This document shows positions 16,868 through 24,993 of a DNA stretch of 24,993 nt, in pieces. Position 1 is the stretch's first letter. Each line of letters begins with the position of its first letter. Both the position numbers and the translations under genes were made by a program. The notes under the pieces are model-generated. The model saw only the letters and a list, made by a program, of their open reading frames with translations, was not told the DNA's origin and did not search any database. The stretch spans positions 1 to 24,993 of the forward strand of contig JAGWVC010000058.1 in NCBI GenBank assembly GCA_018971065.1. The letters run 5' to 3'. Source of the stretch: Sphingomonadales bacterium. Lineage in GTDB: Bacteria; Pseudomonadota; Alphaproteobacteria; Sphingomonadales; Sphingomonadaceae.

Positions 16868-18088
16868 GTGAACTACGAACACATTTTCGACGCGGCGATC
16901 GAACGGCTGCACACCGAAGGCCGCTACCGCGTGTTCATCGACATCCTGCGCAACCGCGGCGCCTATCCCAACGCGCGGTGCTTCGCCGGCCACAACGGGC
17001 CGAAGCCGATTACCGTGTGGTGTTCCAACGATTACCTGGCGATGGGCCAGCACCCCAAGGTGATCGCGGCGATGGAGGAAGCGCTCCACGACGTGGGCGC
17101 CGGTTCGGGCGGCACCCGCAACATCGGCGGCAACACCCATTACCACGTCGATCTGGAAGCCGAACTGGCCGACCTGCACGGCAAGGAAGGCGCACTGCTG
17201 TTCACCAGCGGCTATGTCTCGAACGAGGCGTCGCTGGCCACGCTGGCGAAGATCCTGCCGGGCTGCGTGATCTTCTCGGACGAGCTGAACCACGCCAGCA
17301 TGATCGCCGGCATCCGCAATTCGGGTGCCGAGAAGAAGGTGTTCCGCCACAATGACCTGGCACACCTGGAAGAGCTGCTGGCCGAGACCGACCCCGAACT
17401 GCCCAAGCTGATCGCGTTCGAGAGCGTCTATTCGATGGACGGCGACGTCGCGCCGATCCACGCGATCTGTGACCTGGCCGACAAGTACAACGCGCTGACC
17501 TATATCGACGAGGTTCACGCGGTGGGCATGTATGGCCCGCGCGGCGGCGGCATTTCCGACCGTGACGACGCGGCCAGCCGCATCACCATCATCGAGGGCA
17601 CGCTGGGCAAGGCATTCGGGGTGATGGGCGGCTATATCGCGGCGGACCACCGCATCATCGACGTGATCCGTTCCTATGCGCCGGGGTTCATTTTCACCAC
17701 GTCGCTGTCGCCGGTGCTGGCTGCGGGCGTGCTGGCTTCGGTGCGGCACCTGAAGGCATCGTCGGTGGAGCGCGAGGGCCAGCAGGCTTCGGCAGCGTTC
17801 CTGAAGCAGTCGTTCGCCGATGCCGGGCTGCCGGTGATGCCGAGCACGACGCATATCGTGCCGCTGATGGTGGGCGATCCGGTGCGGGCGAAGAAGATTT
17901 CGGACATCCTGCTGGCCGAATACGGCGTCTATGTGCAGCCGATCAACTTCCCCACGGTGCCGCGTGGCACCGAGCGCCTGCGGTTCACGCCGGGGCCGGC
18001 GCACAGCGAGGCGATGATGACCGAACTGACCAAGGCGCTGGTGGAGATTTGGGATCGGCTGGAGCTGGAGCTGGCAAAGGCGGCGTAA
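16868..18088 (+). CDS. hemA: 5-aminolevulinate synthase
   Basis: A 406-residue PLP enzyme of the alpha-oxoamine synthase family that condenses succinyl-CoA and glycine into 5-aminolevulinate, the first step of heme synthesis by the C4 route typical of alphaproteobacteria. Motifs: [16 protein letters not shown] (50-65), [19 protein letters not shown] (79-97), [13 protein letters not shown] (109-121), the PLP-ring aspartate region [13 protein letters not shown] (211-223) and the Schiff-base lysine K248 in EGTLGKAFG. The C-terminal [23 protein letters not shown] is diagnostic for ALA synthase over other family members. The start is GTG at 16868 ([23 protein letters not shown]). It stands alone with its own 124-base upstream region, which carries an FNR-like box, and it ends in several hairpins. 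Confidence 0.97.
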   Translation: MNYEHIFDAAIERLHTEGRYRVFIDILRNRGAYPNARCFAGHNGPKPITVWCSNDYLAMGQHPKVIAAMEEALHDVGAGSGGTRNIGGNTHYHVDLEAELADLHGKEGALLFTSGYVSNEASLATLAKILPGCVIFSDELNHASMIAGIRNSGAEKKVFRHNDLAHLEELLAETDPELPKLIAFESVYSMDGDVAPIHAICDLADKYNALTYIDEVHAVGMYGPRGGGISDRDDAASRITIIEGTLGKAFGVMGGYIAADHRIIDVIRSYAPGFIFTTSLSPVLAAGVLASVRHLKASSVEREGQQASAAFLKQSFADAGLPVMPSTTHIVPLMVGDPVRAKKISDILLAEYGVYVQPINFPTVPRGTERLRFTPGPAHSEAMMTELTKALVEIWDRLELELAKAA

Positions 18089-18123
18089 GCCGCCGGCCCC
18101 CGGAGCGATCGCTTGTCGATCGC
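18079..18123 (+). other. Two hairpins across the hemA stop codon and just after it
   Basis: GGCGGC (18079-18084) and GCCGCC (18089-18094) enclose GTAA, a GNRA-type tetraloop that contains the TAA stop codon of hemA. A second perfect stem follows: GCGATCG (18105-18111) with CGATCGC (18117-18123) around CTTGT. Both would be very stable in RNA and may protect the 3' end of the message. Confidence 0.45.
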
Positions 18124-18149
18124 GACCACTGCCAGACTCCGTCAGTTCC

Positions 18150-18172
18150 GGTTGCCGCGACTAGCGGCAACT
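18150..18172 (+). terminator. Hairpin terminator candidate for hemA
   Basis: GTTGCCGC (18151-18158) pairs perfectly with GCGGCAAC (18164-18171) around the loop GACTA, with a G-T pair extending the base. It is the third hairpin after hemA. No T-run follows, so an intrinsic terminator is likely but not certain. Confidence 0.5.
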
Positions 18173-18223
18173 CAGCTTGGAGCGTGGGACAGGCGATACG
18201 GGGTGCGTTGAAGCAGGAAGGGG

Positions 18224-18370
18224 TTTCACGCAGAGACCGCAGAGGTTCGCAGAGCCGGCGGTGATCCCGCGCAGCGGCAGCTTATGCTTGCCCAGCCACA
18301 ATCCGAAGCGGGAGATGACGGCTGTGTCGGGCGCTGCCGGCTCTGCGCTCTTTGCGGCCTCTGCGTGAAA
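18224..18370. repeat. Long inverted-repeat element, copy 1
   Basis: A 36-base left arm (18224-18259), starting TTTCACGCAGAG and ending GCAGAGCCGGC, is matched by a right arm (18336-18370) that reads nearly the same on the other strand and ends CTCTGCGTGAAA. The 76-base centre shows no pairing to the centre of copy 2. Each arm is built from repeats of CGCAGAG-like units at 9-10 base spacing. A second copy with the same arms is at 22615-22760. Short frames through it translate to strings such as FHAEAAK and are not real genes. It looks like a dispersed intergenic repeat that folds into a long cruciform or hairpin. Confidence 0.85.
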
Positions 18371-18525
18371 TGGTAATTTTGAGGGGAGTGTCGGGTTGCG
18401 CGCACCTTCCGTCAGCGCTTCGGGCTGCTGCCTCACTCGGTCCGCTTCATGGTAGAAGGCCGCGAAAGGGGCCATCCGGACAAGACAACATTGCGAACAT
18501 CGCCCACCCGCCGTAGGTTCTGTAC

Positions 18526-18918
18526 ATGTCAATTTTATACGCCATCGCGGCTACATTGGCTAACGCCAGCCAGCACAGGCCTGCTGCGTGTTTTCAGTGG
18601 CCTCAACTAGAAAAATCTCCGAGCCACGAAGCTGAAATCATTATCGAGGTGACGGGAGTAACCGTAGATGGGCCGATGTACGCGCGCCAAGCTGGGTGCC
18701 AAAGCCCGGCCGTTATTCTAGTTTACCACGAGAATGCATCTCAAAGCGAGCCTTCCATAATTGGGCATTTTATTCGCAATCCGAAGGGCCGCACTTTTGC
18801 AAGAGTGCGCGGTTCGGCGAGTTGGTTGTCATACCCGCCCTCCTTCCATCGACCGCCGTCTGCCACTTTACAGGTGGAGCATGTTCTAGATGTGTGGTCG
18901 GAAGGCATTCGGCTATAG
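18526..18918 (+). CDS. Hypothetical orphan protein, atypical composition
   Basis: An open frame of 130 codons from ATG to TAG. I recognise no family. The middle part (about residues 35-95) reads like a folded domain, with EAEIIIEVTGVTVDGP, PAVILVYHENAS and IIGHFIRNPKGRTFARVRG, suggestive of beta strands; there is no signal peptide or membrane segment. Codon use is unlike the neighbours: by hand count about half of the codons end in A or T, including TTA, CTA, ATA, AGA and GTA, whereas nearby genes mostly end in G or C. There is no clear Shine-Dalgarno site; a weak promoter-like pair (TTGCGA 18491-18496, TAGGTT 18514-18519, 17-base spacer) would give an almost leaderless message. It could be a recently acquired gene, a decayed fragment, or chance. 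Confidence 0.35.
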   Translation: MSILYAIAATLANASQHRPAACFQWPQLEKSPSHEAEIIIEVTGVTVDGPMYARQAGCQSPAVILVYHENASQSEPSIIGHFIRNPKGRTFARVRGSASWLSYPPSFHRPPSATLQVEHVLDVWSEGIRL

Positions 18919-19060
18919 AAGTCCACTCCCCCAAAGCCCCCTTCCCCACCAGCCCCCTTCCCTGCTAGCAGCGCCGCAACCGCACTGCCCCCGCCCCGCC
19001 AAATCGGCGTGGCGGGTGATTGTGCTTGGAACCAATGCCTGTCTGGACCGGTAGCCCATC
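18919..19060 (+). other. Leader region of mfd with a hairpin
   Basis: The first half is pyrimidine-rich on the + strand. CCCGCCA (18995-19001) pairs perfectly with TGGCGGG (19010-19016) about 45 bases before the mfd start, which may be a leader structure or the end of an upstream transcript. No convincing promoter was seen and no strong ribosome binding site precedes the ATG. Confidence 0.35.
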
Positions 19061-22000
19061 ATGCCTGACCTGAAGCGAATTCTTGCCGCGAGGAGCCCGT
19101 TGACGCTGGCGGCGGTGGCGCGGGGGAGTCAGCCGTTGGTGATGGCGGACCTGGCGCGGGCGGTGGCGGGGACCGGGAAATCGGGCGCGCGGGCGGTGTG
19201 GATTGCGCCGGACGATGCGGCGATGCGCTCGGTGGCGGATGCGGCGCATTTCTTCGCGCCGGAGCTGGAGGTGATCGAGTTTCCGGCATGGGACTGCCTG
19301 CCGTATGACCGGGCGAGTCCGGCGCTTTCGGTATCGGCGCGGCGGTTGGCGGCGTTGCATCGGTTGCAGGCGGCGAAGGCGGGGCCGCAACTGCTGGTGA
19401 CGACGGTGAACGCGGTGTTGCAGCGGGTGCTGACGCCGTTCCGAATTCGCGAGTCGGTGCGGCTGTTGAAGCCGGGGATCGAGGTGGGGCGCGAGAGCCT
19501 GATCGCGCTGTTGCAGCGGCAGGGGTACACGCGGACCGACACGGTGGCGGATGCCGGCGAGTTTGCGGTGCGCGGATCGGTGTTCGACATCTATCCTTCG
19601 GGGTTGGAGGCGGGCCTCAGGCTCGATTTCTTCGGCGACGAGTTGGAGACGCTGCGGCTGTTCGACACCGGCACGCAGCGATCGACCGGCGAGGTGAAGG
19701 AGCATCTGCTGCTGCCGGCGAGCGAGGCGCTGCTGGACGAGGAAACGGTGAAGCGATTCCGTGGGCGATATCGCGAGCAGTTCGGGGCGAATGCGACCGG
19801 CGATCCGCTGTATCAGGCGGTGAGCGATGGGCGGCGGCTGGCGGGCATGGAGCACTGGCTGCCGCTGTTCGAGGAACGGCTGGCGACGCTGTTCGACCAT
19901 CTGGGCAAGGATGACCTGATCGTCATCGACGCCGGAGCGCTCGGCGCGGCGGACGAGCGGCTGGGCGACATCGGCGATTACCACAAGTCGCGCACCGAGA
20001 CCTCGGGCAAGAATGCCGGATCGTATCGGCCGCTGGCGGCGGAGGCGCTGTATCTGGCGCGCGGAGAGATCGACGCGCGACTGGCGGAGTGGCCGATCCA
20101 TCGGGCGGACAGCTTTGCGCAGCCGGAGAGCGACAAGGTCATCGACTTCGGGTTCGGCAATGCGCGCGATTTCACGCCGGAGCGGGCGCGTGGGGATAAC
20201 GTCTACGAGGCGGCGGCGAAGCATCTGCACGGGGTGGCGCGCGCGGGTAGGAAGGCGATTCTGGCGGCCTATTCGCAAGGGTCGCGGGCGCGGATCACCT
20301 CTATTCTGGGCGAGGCGATGTCGCCGGCGCCGGTGCTGGCGGATTCGTGGCAGGAGGCACTGGGGCTGGCGGCCAAGGGGCCGGTGGCGATGGTGCTGCC
20401 GCTGGAGACCGGGTTTTCGAGCGACGGAATCGAGCTGGTTACCGAGCAGGACCTGCTGGGCGACCGGCTGGTGCGGCGCAAGAAGAAGCGCAAGTCGGCC
20501 GATGCGTTCCTGGCGGAATTGTCGGCGCTGACGCCGGGCGATCTGGTGGTGCACATGGAGCACGGCATCGGCCGCTATGAGGGCCTGCAGTCGATCACCG
20601 TGGGGCAATCGGCGCATGATTGCGTGATGCTGTCGTACCACGGCGGCGACAAGCTGTACGTGCCGGTCGAGAATATCGACGTGCTGTCGCGCTATGGCTC
20701 GGAAGTCGAAGGGGTGGCGCTGGACCGGCTGGGCGGCGAGGCCTGGCAGAAGCGGCGTGCAAAGCTGAAGGAGCGCATCCGCGAGATTGCGCATGAACTG
20801 CTGAAGACCGCGGCGAAGCGGGCGCTGCGCCATGCGCCGGTGCTGGTGCCCGACGAGGCGAGTTTCGCGCCGTTCGTCGACCGGTTCCCGTGGCAGGAGA
20901 CCGACGATCAGGACGCGGCGATCGAGGACGTGCTGGGCGACCTGGCCGAGGGCAAGCCGATGGACCGGCTGGTGTGCGGCGACGTCGGCTTCGGCAAGAC
21001 CGAGGTGGCGCTGCGCGCGGCTTTCGTGGCGGCGATGGCCGGGCAGCAGGTGGCGGTGGTGGCGCCGACGACGCTACTGGCGCGGCAGCACTACACCGGG
21101 TTTGCCGAGCGGTTTGCGGGCTTTCCGCTGAACGTGGGGCGGCTGTCGCGGCTGGTGAGCGAGAAGGAGGCGAGCGCGACGCGCGACGGGCTGGACGCCG
21201 GGACGGTGGACGTTGTCGTCGGCACGCACGCGATCCTGTCGAAAAGCGTGAAGTTCAAGCGGCTGGGGCTGGTGATCGTTGACGAGGAGCAGCGCTTCGG
21301 CGTCAACCACAAGGAGCGGCTGAAGCAGTTGCGCACCGACGTTCACGTGCTGACGCTGACCGCGACGCCGATCCCACGCACCTTGCAGATGGCGATGTCG
21401 GGCCTGCGCGAACTGTCCACGATCCAGACGCCGCCGGTGGACCGGCTGGCGGTGCGGACTTACGTGATGGAATGGGACGACATGGTGATGCGCGAGGCGC
21501 TGCTGCGCGAGCATCATCGCGGCGGGCAGAGCTTCATCGTCGTGCCGCGCATTGCCGACATGCCCGAACTGGAGGCCTGGCTGCACGAGCATGTGCCCGA
21601 GGTGAAGGCGGTTTCGGCGCACGGGCAGATGGGCGCGGGCGAAGTCGAGGAGCGGATGAGCGCGTTCTATGAGCGCAAGTATGACGTGCTGCTGTCCACC
21701 ACCATCGTGGAGAGCGGGCTGGATATTCCTTCGGCCAACACCATCATCATCCACCGCGCGGACCGGTTCGGGCTGGCGCAGTTGTACCAGTTGCGCGGGC
21801 GAGTGGGGCGGTCGAAGCTGCGGGCCTATGCCTATCTGACGACGCCGGCGAACAAGGCGCTTTCCGAAGTGGCCGAGAAGCGGCTGAAGGTGCTGGGCGA
21901 TCTGGATTCACTGGGGGCCGGGTTCCAGTTGGCCAGCCATGACCTCGACATTCGCGGCGCGGGCAACCTGCTGGGCGACGAGCAATCGGGGCATATCCGC

Positions 22001-22558
22001 GAGGTGGGGTTCGAACTTTACCAGTCGATGCTGGAGGACGCGATCCTGGCGGCGAAGGCCGGCGATATGGGGCTGGAGCGCGAGAGTGCCGGGCTTTCGC
22101 CGCAGATCACCGTGGATGCGCCGATCCTGATCCCCGAGGAATACGTGCCCGATCTGGCGGTGCGGATGGCGCTGTACCGGCGCCTGAACGATGCGAAGGA
22201 CCAGGGCGAGGTGGAAAGCATGGCGGCCGAGATGATCGACCGCTTCGGCCCGCTGCCGCAGCCGACCAGCAACCTGATTTCGCTGATCCAGGTGAAGCGG
22301 CAGGCGATCGACGCGAATATCGCCAAGATCGACGTGGGGGCGAAAGGGACGCTGGTTTCGTTCTTCGAGGATTCGTTCCCCGATCCGATGGGGCTGATCG
22401 CCTATGCGCAGCGGCTGGCGGGGACGGTGCGGCTGCGGCCCGACAACAAGCTGGTGGTGACGCGGAGCTGGGGCGATCCCAAGGCGCGGCTGAACGGGCT
22501 GCTGCAACTGACCAAGGGGCTGGCGCAGATTGCGAAGCGGGCGAAGAAGGCGGCCTGA
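19061..22558 (+). CDS. mfd: Transcription-repair coupling factor Mfd
   Basis: A 1165-residue ATP-dependent translocase that removes RNA polymerase stalled at DNA lesions and recruits UvrA, and so links transcription to nucleotide excision repair. The N-terminal UvrB-like region ([22 protein letters not shown] at about 72-93) is followed by the RNA-polymerase interaction domain with [17 protein letters not shown] at about 493-509. The RecG-like motor holds Walker [18 protein letters not shown] (about 639-655), the Walker B DEEQ (741-744) in [17 protein letters not shown], motif [22 protein letters not shown], and later [19 protein letters not shown]. The C-terminal TRCF domain has [20 protein letters not shown]. 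Length is normal. It is bracketed by two copies of a long inverted-repeat element and convergent with the helicase gene. Confidence 0.97.
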   Translation: MPDLKRILAARSPLTLAAVARGSQPLVMADLARAVAGTGKSGARAVWIAPDDAAMRSVADAAHFFAPELEVIEFPAWDCLPYDRASPALSVSARRLAALHRLQAAKAGPQLLVTTVNAVLQRVLTPFRIRESVRLLKPGIEVGRESLIALLQRQGYTRTDTVADAGEFAVRGSVFDIYPSGLEAGLRLDFFGDELETLRLFDTGTQRSTGEVKEHLLLPASEALLDEETVKRFRGRYREQFGANATGDPLYQAVSDGRRLAGMEHWLPLFEERLATLFDHLGKDDLIVIDAGALGAADERLGDIGDYHKSRTETSGKNAGSYRPLAAEALYLARGEIDARLAEWPIHRADSFAQPESDKVIDFGFGNARDFTPERARGDNVYEAAAKHLHGVARAGRKAILAAYSQGSRARITSILGEAMSPAPVLADSWQEALGLAAKGPVAMVLPLETGFSSDGIELVTEQDLLGDRLVRRKKKRKSADAFLAELSALTPGDLVVHMEHGIGRYEGLQSITVGQSAHDCVMLSYHGGDKLYVPVENIDVLSRYGSEVEGVALDRLGGEAWQKRRAKLKERIREIAHELLKTAAKRALRHAPVLVPDEASFAPFVDRFPWQETDDQDAAIEDVLGDLAEGKPMDRLVCGDVGFGKTEVALRAAFVAAMAGQQVAVVAPTTLLARQHYTGFAERFAGFPLNVGRLSRLVSEKEASATRDGLDAGTVDVVVGTHAILSKSVKFKRLGLVIVDEEQRFGVNHKERLKQLRTDVHVLTLTATPIPRTLQMAMSGLRELSTIQTPPVDRLAVRTYVMEWDDMVMREALLREHHRGGQSFIVVPRIADMPELEAWLHEHVPEVKAVSAHGQMGAGEVEERMSAFYERKYDVLLSTTIVESGLDIPSANTIIIHRADRFGLAQLYQLRGRVGRSKLRAYAYLTTPANKALSEVAEKRLKVLGDLDSLGAGFQLASHDLDIRGAGNLLGDEQSGHIREVGFELYQSMLEDAILAAKAGDMGLERESAGLSPQITVDAPILIPEEYVPDLAVRMALYRRLNDAKDQGEVESMAAEMIDRFGPLPQPTSNLISLIQVKRQAIDANIAKIDVGAKGTLVSFFEDSFPDPMGLIAYAQRLAGTVRLRPDNKLVVTRSWGDPKARLNGLLQLTKGLAQIAKRAKKAA

Positions 22559-22614
22559 GCGGTTGCCCGGGCGCGACACGTTGCGGTGAGGCACGGGCGG
22601 GAAGAAGGACGGGG

Positions 22615-22760
22615 TTTCACGCAGAAACGCAGAGGTTCGCAGGGCCGGCAACGCCTGCAACGAAGGCGCTTTATCCATCTGACCGGGCGTTTGCCGATTT
22701 CATGATACGCCTGCGGCGCGCACTGCCGGCTCTGCGGAACTCTGCGGCCTCCGCGTGAAA
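22615..22760. repeat. Long inverted-repeat element, copy 2
   Basis: Left arm 22615-22649 (TTTCACGCAGAAACGCAGAG, ending GCAGGGCCGGC) pairs with right arm 22725-22760 (starting GCCGGCTCTGCGG, ending CCGCGTGAAA) across a 75-base centre. The arms match those of copy 1 at 18224-18370 closely, and the bases before the left arm (GGGG) are also shared, so the two copies have the same orientation; the centres do not resemble each other. It sits between the convergent ends of mfd and the helicase gene. Confidence 0.85.
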
Positions 22761-22775
22761 CCGGGTATGGCGTTT

Positions 22776-22809
22776 GGGGGCAAATCCCCTCCACCACCCG
22801 CTGCGCGGG
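22776..22809 (-). terminator. Short hairpins after the helicase gene
   Basis: Two small inverted repeats lie just downstream of the helicase stop on its strand: GCGGG/CCCGC (22797-22801 with 22805-22809) and GGGG/CCCC around ATTTG (22777-22789 region). Either could help end the message; neither has a long stem or a T-run. Confidence 0.3.
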
Positions 22810-22836
22810 CGGTCTCCCTCCCCGGCCCGGAAAGGA

Positions 22837-24252
22837 TTACAGCGCGGAGACGCCGAGGAAGCCGGGGATCGGGCCGTTCCATTCGCCGGGAGGGCTGGGC
22901 GGTTCCTGATGGTAGTGGCGTTCGCGGCGGGGTTCGTCGCGGTAGTCGCGCGGGGGGCGGGATTCGCGGCCCGGGCGTTCTTCGCGAGGCGCGCGTTCTT
23001 CGCGGGGCGCGCGTTCCGCACGCGGGGCGCGTTCCTGGCGCGCGGGGCGCTCTTCGCGCGATTCCTCGCGGGCGCGGCGGGGCTTGCGGTCTTCGCGTTC
23101 CTCGCGGCGGGGCTTTTCGGCGGGTTCGGCGGCGGCGCTGTCGAGCACGAACAGGGGGATTTCACCGCCCGTCAGTTTTTCGACATTTTCAATAGCTTCC
23201 GCGTCTTCCGGGGCAACGAACGTGAAGGCGCGGCCGGTGGCGCCGGCGCGGCCGGTGCGGCCGATGCGGTGGACGTAATCGTCCGGATGCCAGGGCGTGT
23301 CGAAGTTGAAGACGTGGCTGACGCCCTTGACGTCGAGGCCGCGCGCGGCAACGTCGGAGGCGCAGAGGATGTTGATCTCACCGTCCTTGAAGCGCTGGAG
23401 TTCGGCGATGCGGGCCGACTGGTCCATGTCGCCGTGGATTTCGCCGCTGGCGAAGCCGTGGCTGCGCAGGCTCTTGTTCAGTTCGCGCACCGTGGTCTTG
23501 CGGTTGGCGAAGATGATGGCCGTGGAGACGTTGTCGGTGCGGAGCAGGTGGCGCAGCGCCTCGCGCTTGTTGCGGCTGCCGACCTTGACCTTGTGCTGGG
23601 CGATCTGGCTGTTGTTCGAGGCGGGGCGCGCGACCTCGATATATTTGGGGTTGGTGAGGAACTTGTCGGCCAGCTTCTTGATGACCGGCGGCATGGTGGC
23701 CGAGAACAGCAGGGTCTGGCGCTGGGCCGGGAGCTTCGAGCAGATGGTCTCGATGTCGGGGATGAAGCCCATGTCGAGCATCCGGTCCGCCTCGTCGATA
23801 ACCAGCAGGTCGCAGCCGGTGAGCAGGATCTTGCCGCGTTCGAACAGGTCCATCAGGCGGCCGGGGGTGGCGATGAGGACGTCGACGCCTTCGTTCAGGG
23901 CCTTGACCTGATCGCCCATCTGCACGCCGCCGATAAGCAGCGCCATCTTGAGATCGTGGTTGACGCCGTACATCTCGAAATTCTCGGCCACCTGGGCGGC
24001 GAGTTCGCGCGTGGGTTCGAGGATGAGACTGCGCGGCATCATCGCGCGGCGGCGGCCGTGCGCGAGGATGTCGATCATCGGCAGCACGAAGCTGGCGGTC
24101 TTGCCGGTGCCGGTTTGCGCGATGCCGATGAGATCCTTCATCATCAGCACGGAGGGGATGGCTTGCGCCTGGATGGCCGTGGGCGTGTCGTAGCCCTTCG
24201 CGGTGACCGCGTTCAGCAATTCATCGGAGAGGCCGAGATCGGCGAACTTCAT
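22837..24252 (-). CDS. rhlE: RhlE-type DEAD-box RNA helicase
   Basis: A 471-residue ATP-dependent RNA helicase acting in ribosome assembly, RNA decay or cold adaptation. All core motifs are present: Q motif (TPTAIQAQAIP, 23-33), motif I AQTGTGKT (45-52), Ia PTREL (80-84), TPGRL (129-133), DEAD (153-156), SAT (184-186), and motif VI HRIGRTGRAG (328-337). After residue ~375 comes an unstructured, strongly charged tail of REER/PREERAPREER-type repeats ending PPSPPGEWNGPIPGFLGVSAL, probably for RNA or protein contacts. The compact core plus basic tail fits the RhlE group better than DeaD or DbpA, but the exact subgroup name is an inference. ATG at 24252; a single gene convergent with mfd, 111 bases after the next gene upstream. 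Confidence 0.9.
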   Translation of the reverse strand: MKFADLGLSDELLNAVTAKGYDTPTAIQAQAIPSVLMMKDLIGIAQTGTGKTASFVLPMIDILAHGRRRAMMPRSLILEPTRELAAQVAENFEMYGVNHDLKMALLIGGVQMGDQVKALNEGVDVLIATPGRLMDLFERGKILLTGCDLLVIDEADRMLDMGFIPDIETICSKLPAQRQTLLFSATMPPVIKKLADKFLTNPKYIEVARPASNNSQIAQHKVKVGSRNKREALRHLLRTDNVSTAIIFANRKTTVRELNKSLRSHGFASGEIHGDMDQSARIAELQRFKDGEINILCASDVAARGLDVKGVSHVFNFDTPWHPDDYVHRIGRTGRAGATGRAFTFVAPEDAEAIENVEKLTGGEIPLFVLDSAAAEPAEKPRREEREDRKPRRAREESREERPARQERAPRAERAPREERAPREERPGRESRPPRDYRDEPRRERHYHQEPPSPPGEWNGPIPGFLGVSAL

Positions 24253-24363
24253 ATGTCTGGATTATCCGGAAAAGGAGGAGCCGAGGCGGCGCCGGGGTTC
24301 CGGTGTTCGCGTGGGCGCAGCCGCTTAGGCGCAATTGCCCGGCAAAGTCAAGAAAATCGCGGC

Positions 24364-24897
24364 TTAGTCCGAGGCTACAAGCACCTTCCAGCGCTTGACC
24401 TTGCAGGCGGCGCCGCTGCGCGATTGCAGCGTGTCGCGATCAAGGCAGAGCTGGCCGTCGACGCTGCGGGCCATGTAGAATCCGGAGTAGAATTCGCTGG
24501 CCTTGCAGGCTTTTTCCAGCCCGGCTGAGACGATGCGCTGATCGCGCAGGAACAGCAGCAGGCGGTTGCTGCGTGTGGACTGGACCGCCGCGATCTGCCC
24601 GACCGCGAGGCATTTGCCGATCTTGCGCTCCTCGTACCGGGAGCCGGTGTCCTGCTGATCCATCTCGAACGCGACCGGCGGTGGCATCGGCGGGCCGGGG
24701 GTGATGCGGACCATGAAGCGCTGCATGATGCGGACCTGCGCCCACGGGTCCTCGTTCACCTCGGGGCCGGGCAGCGCGTCTTCGAGCGGGGCCGCCATGT
24801 CTGCGCCGACGCCCGCTTCCCCCGCCGGGCGCAGCGCCGGGGCGGCACCGAGCAGCAGCGCAGCGAGCGGGAAAAGGGAAAGACGGGCGGCGATCAT
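24364..24897 (-). CDS. Small secreted protein with four cysteines, unknown function
   Basis: From the ATG at 24897 this is a 177-residue protein that begins with a typical Sec signal peptide (MIAARLSLFPLAALLLGAAPALRPAG; cleavage likely near residue 20-26). The frame is open to 24969, but starting there would place 24 extra polar residues before the signal, so 24897 is preferred. The mature part is Pro-rich to about 75 (RITPGPPMPPPVAFEMD) and then has four cysteines at 96, 131, 151 and 165 that could form two disulfides in the periplasm (GKCLAV, EKACKAS, QLCLDRD, AACKVKRW). I recognise no family. It is on the same strand as the helicase gene, 111 bases upstream; a shared transcript is possible. 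Confidence 0.65.
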   Translation of the reverse strand: MIAARLSLFPLAALLLGAAPALRPAGEAGVGADMAAPLEDALPGPEVNEDPWAQVRIMQRFMVRITPGPPMPPPVAFEMDQQDTGSRYEERKIGKCLAVGQIAAVQSTRSNRLLLFLRDQRIVSAGLEKACKASEFYSGFYMARSVDGQLCLDRDTLQSRSGAACKVKRWKVLVASD

Positions 24898-24993
24898 GCG
24901 GGAAGGTTGCGAACTCGATAAGCCGGCGGCATTGATTCCGGACAGGTTGACTTGTCTTATTACCGCCACAATTTGAACCGGTGCTTAATCATT

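Noticed and set aside
18161..18532. 123-codon frame on the - strand through repeat copy 1
   Set aside because: The translation (FHAEAAKSAEPAA) comes straight from the inverted-repeat arms; a similar string appears at copy 2, so it is a repeat artefact.
18883..18897. LexA-like GTTC-N7-GTGG upstream of mfd
   Set aside because: The second half differs from GTTC at two of four positions and the site lies inside the orphan ORF, far from the mfd start.
18965..20833. 622-codon frame on the - strand opposite mfd
   Set aside because: Arg/Gln/Pro/His-rich shadow of a gene with all Mfd motifs.
22671..23165. 164-codon frame on the - strand through repeat copy 2 and the helicase tail
   Set aside because: Out of frame with the helicase and read through the repeat; low-complexity Arg/Ala/Pro content.
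22774..24528. 584-codon frame on the + strand opposite the helicase and the secreted protein
   Set aside because: Spans two real genes and their gap on the other strand; composition is that of a shadow frame.

Overview
The window is GC-rich, densely packed bacterial chromosome. ALA synthase (C4 heme pathway), the run plsY-dprA-topA, the run lepB-rnc-era and frequent GTG/TTG starts all point to an alphaproteobacterium. Overall protein style and the intergenic repeats suggest Sphingomonadales (Novosphingobium-like). That placement is inference; no rRNA gene is present to settle it. No tRNA, rRNA, CRISPR array, phage or insertion sequence was seen.

Layout. (1) 1-1995: the end of lepB, then rnc and era, closely spaced on the + strand (protein export, RNA processing, ribosome assembly). 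(2) 1992-7440: a + strand envelope-glycan block that starts with a GTGA overlap on era. It holds a GtrA-type flippase, a SAM methyltransferase, a membrane-anchored GT2 glycosyltransferase, a GT-C polytopic transferase, a soluble DPM-like GT2 and a TVP38/DedA-like membrane protein. Together these would suffice for a polyprenyl-phosphate-sugar pathway: charging, flipping, and transfer on the periplasmic side. (3) 7403-8776: a polytopic membrane protein on the - strand whose 3' end overlaps the previous gene's coding end. (4) 8909-14749: plsY-dprA-topA on the - strand, interrupted by an oppositely oriented diguanylate cyclase (11813-12910). (5) 14985-16743: murI and a metallo-beta-lactamase-fold protein with altered metal ligands. 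(6) 16868-18088: hemA, with an FNR-like box upstream and a series of hairpins at its 3' end. (7) 18089-19060: about 970 bases containing a long inverted-repeat element and a compositionally atypical orphan ORF. (8) 19061-22558: mfd, followed by a second copy of the inverted-repeat element. (9) 22837-24897: an RhlE-type DEAD-box helicase and a small secreted cysteine-containing protein, both on the - strand.

Most of the window is housekeeping. The parts that deserve a second look are the era-coupled glycan block, the degenerate MBL protein after murI, the diguanylate cyclase inside plsY-dprA-topA, the candidate oxygen-responsive hemA promoter, and the paired inverted-repeat elements bracketing mfd and an orphan ORF. 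I do not see a clear new defence or mobile system.
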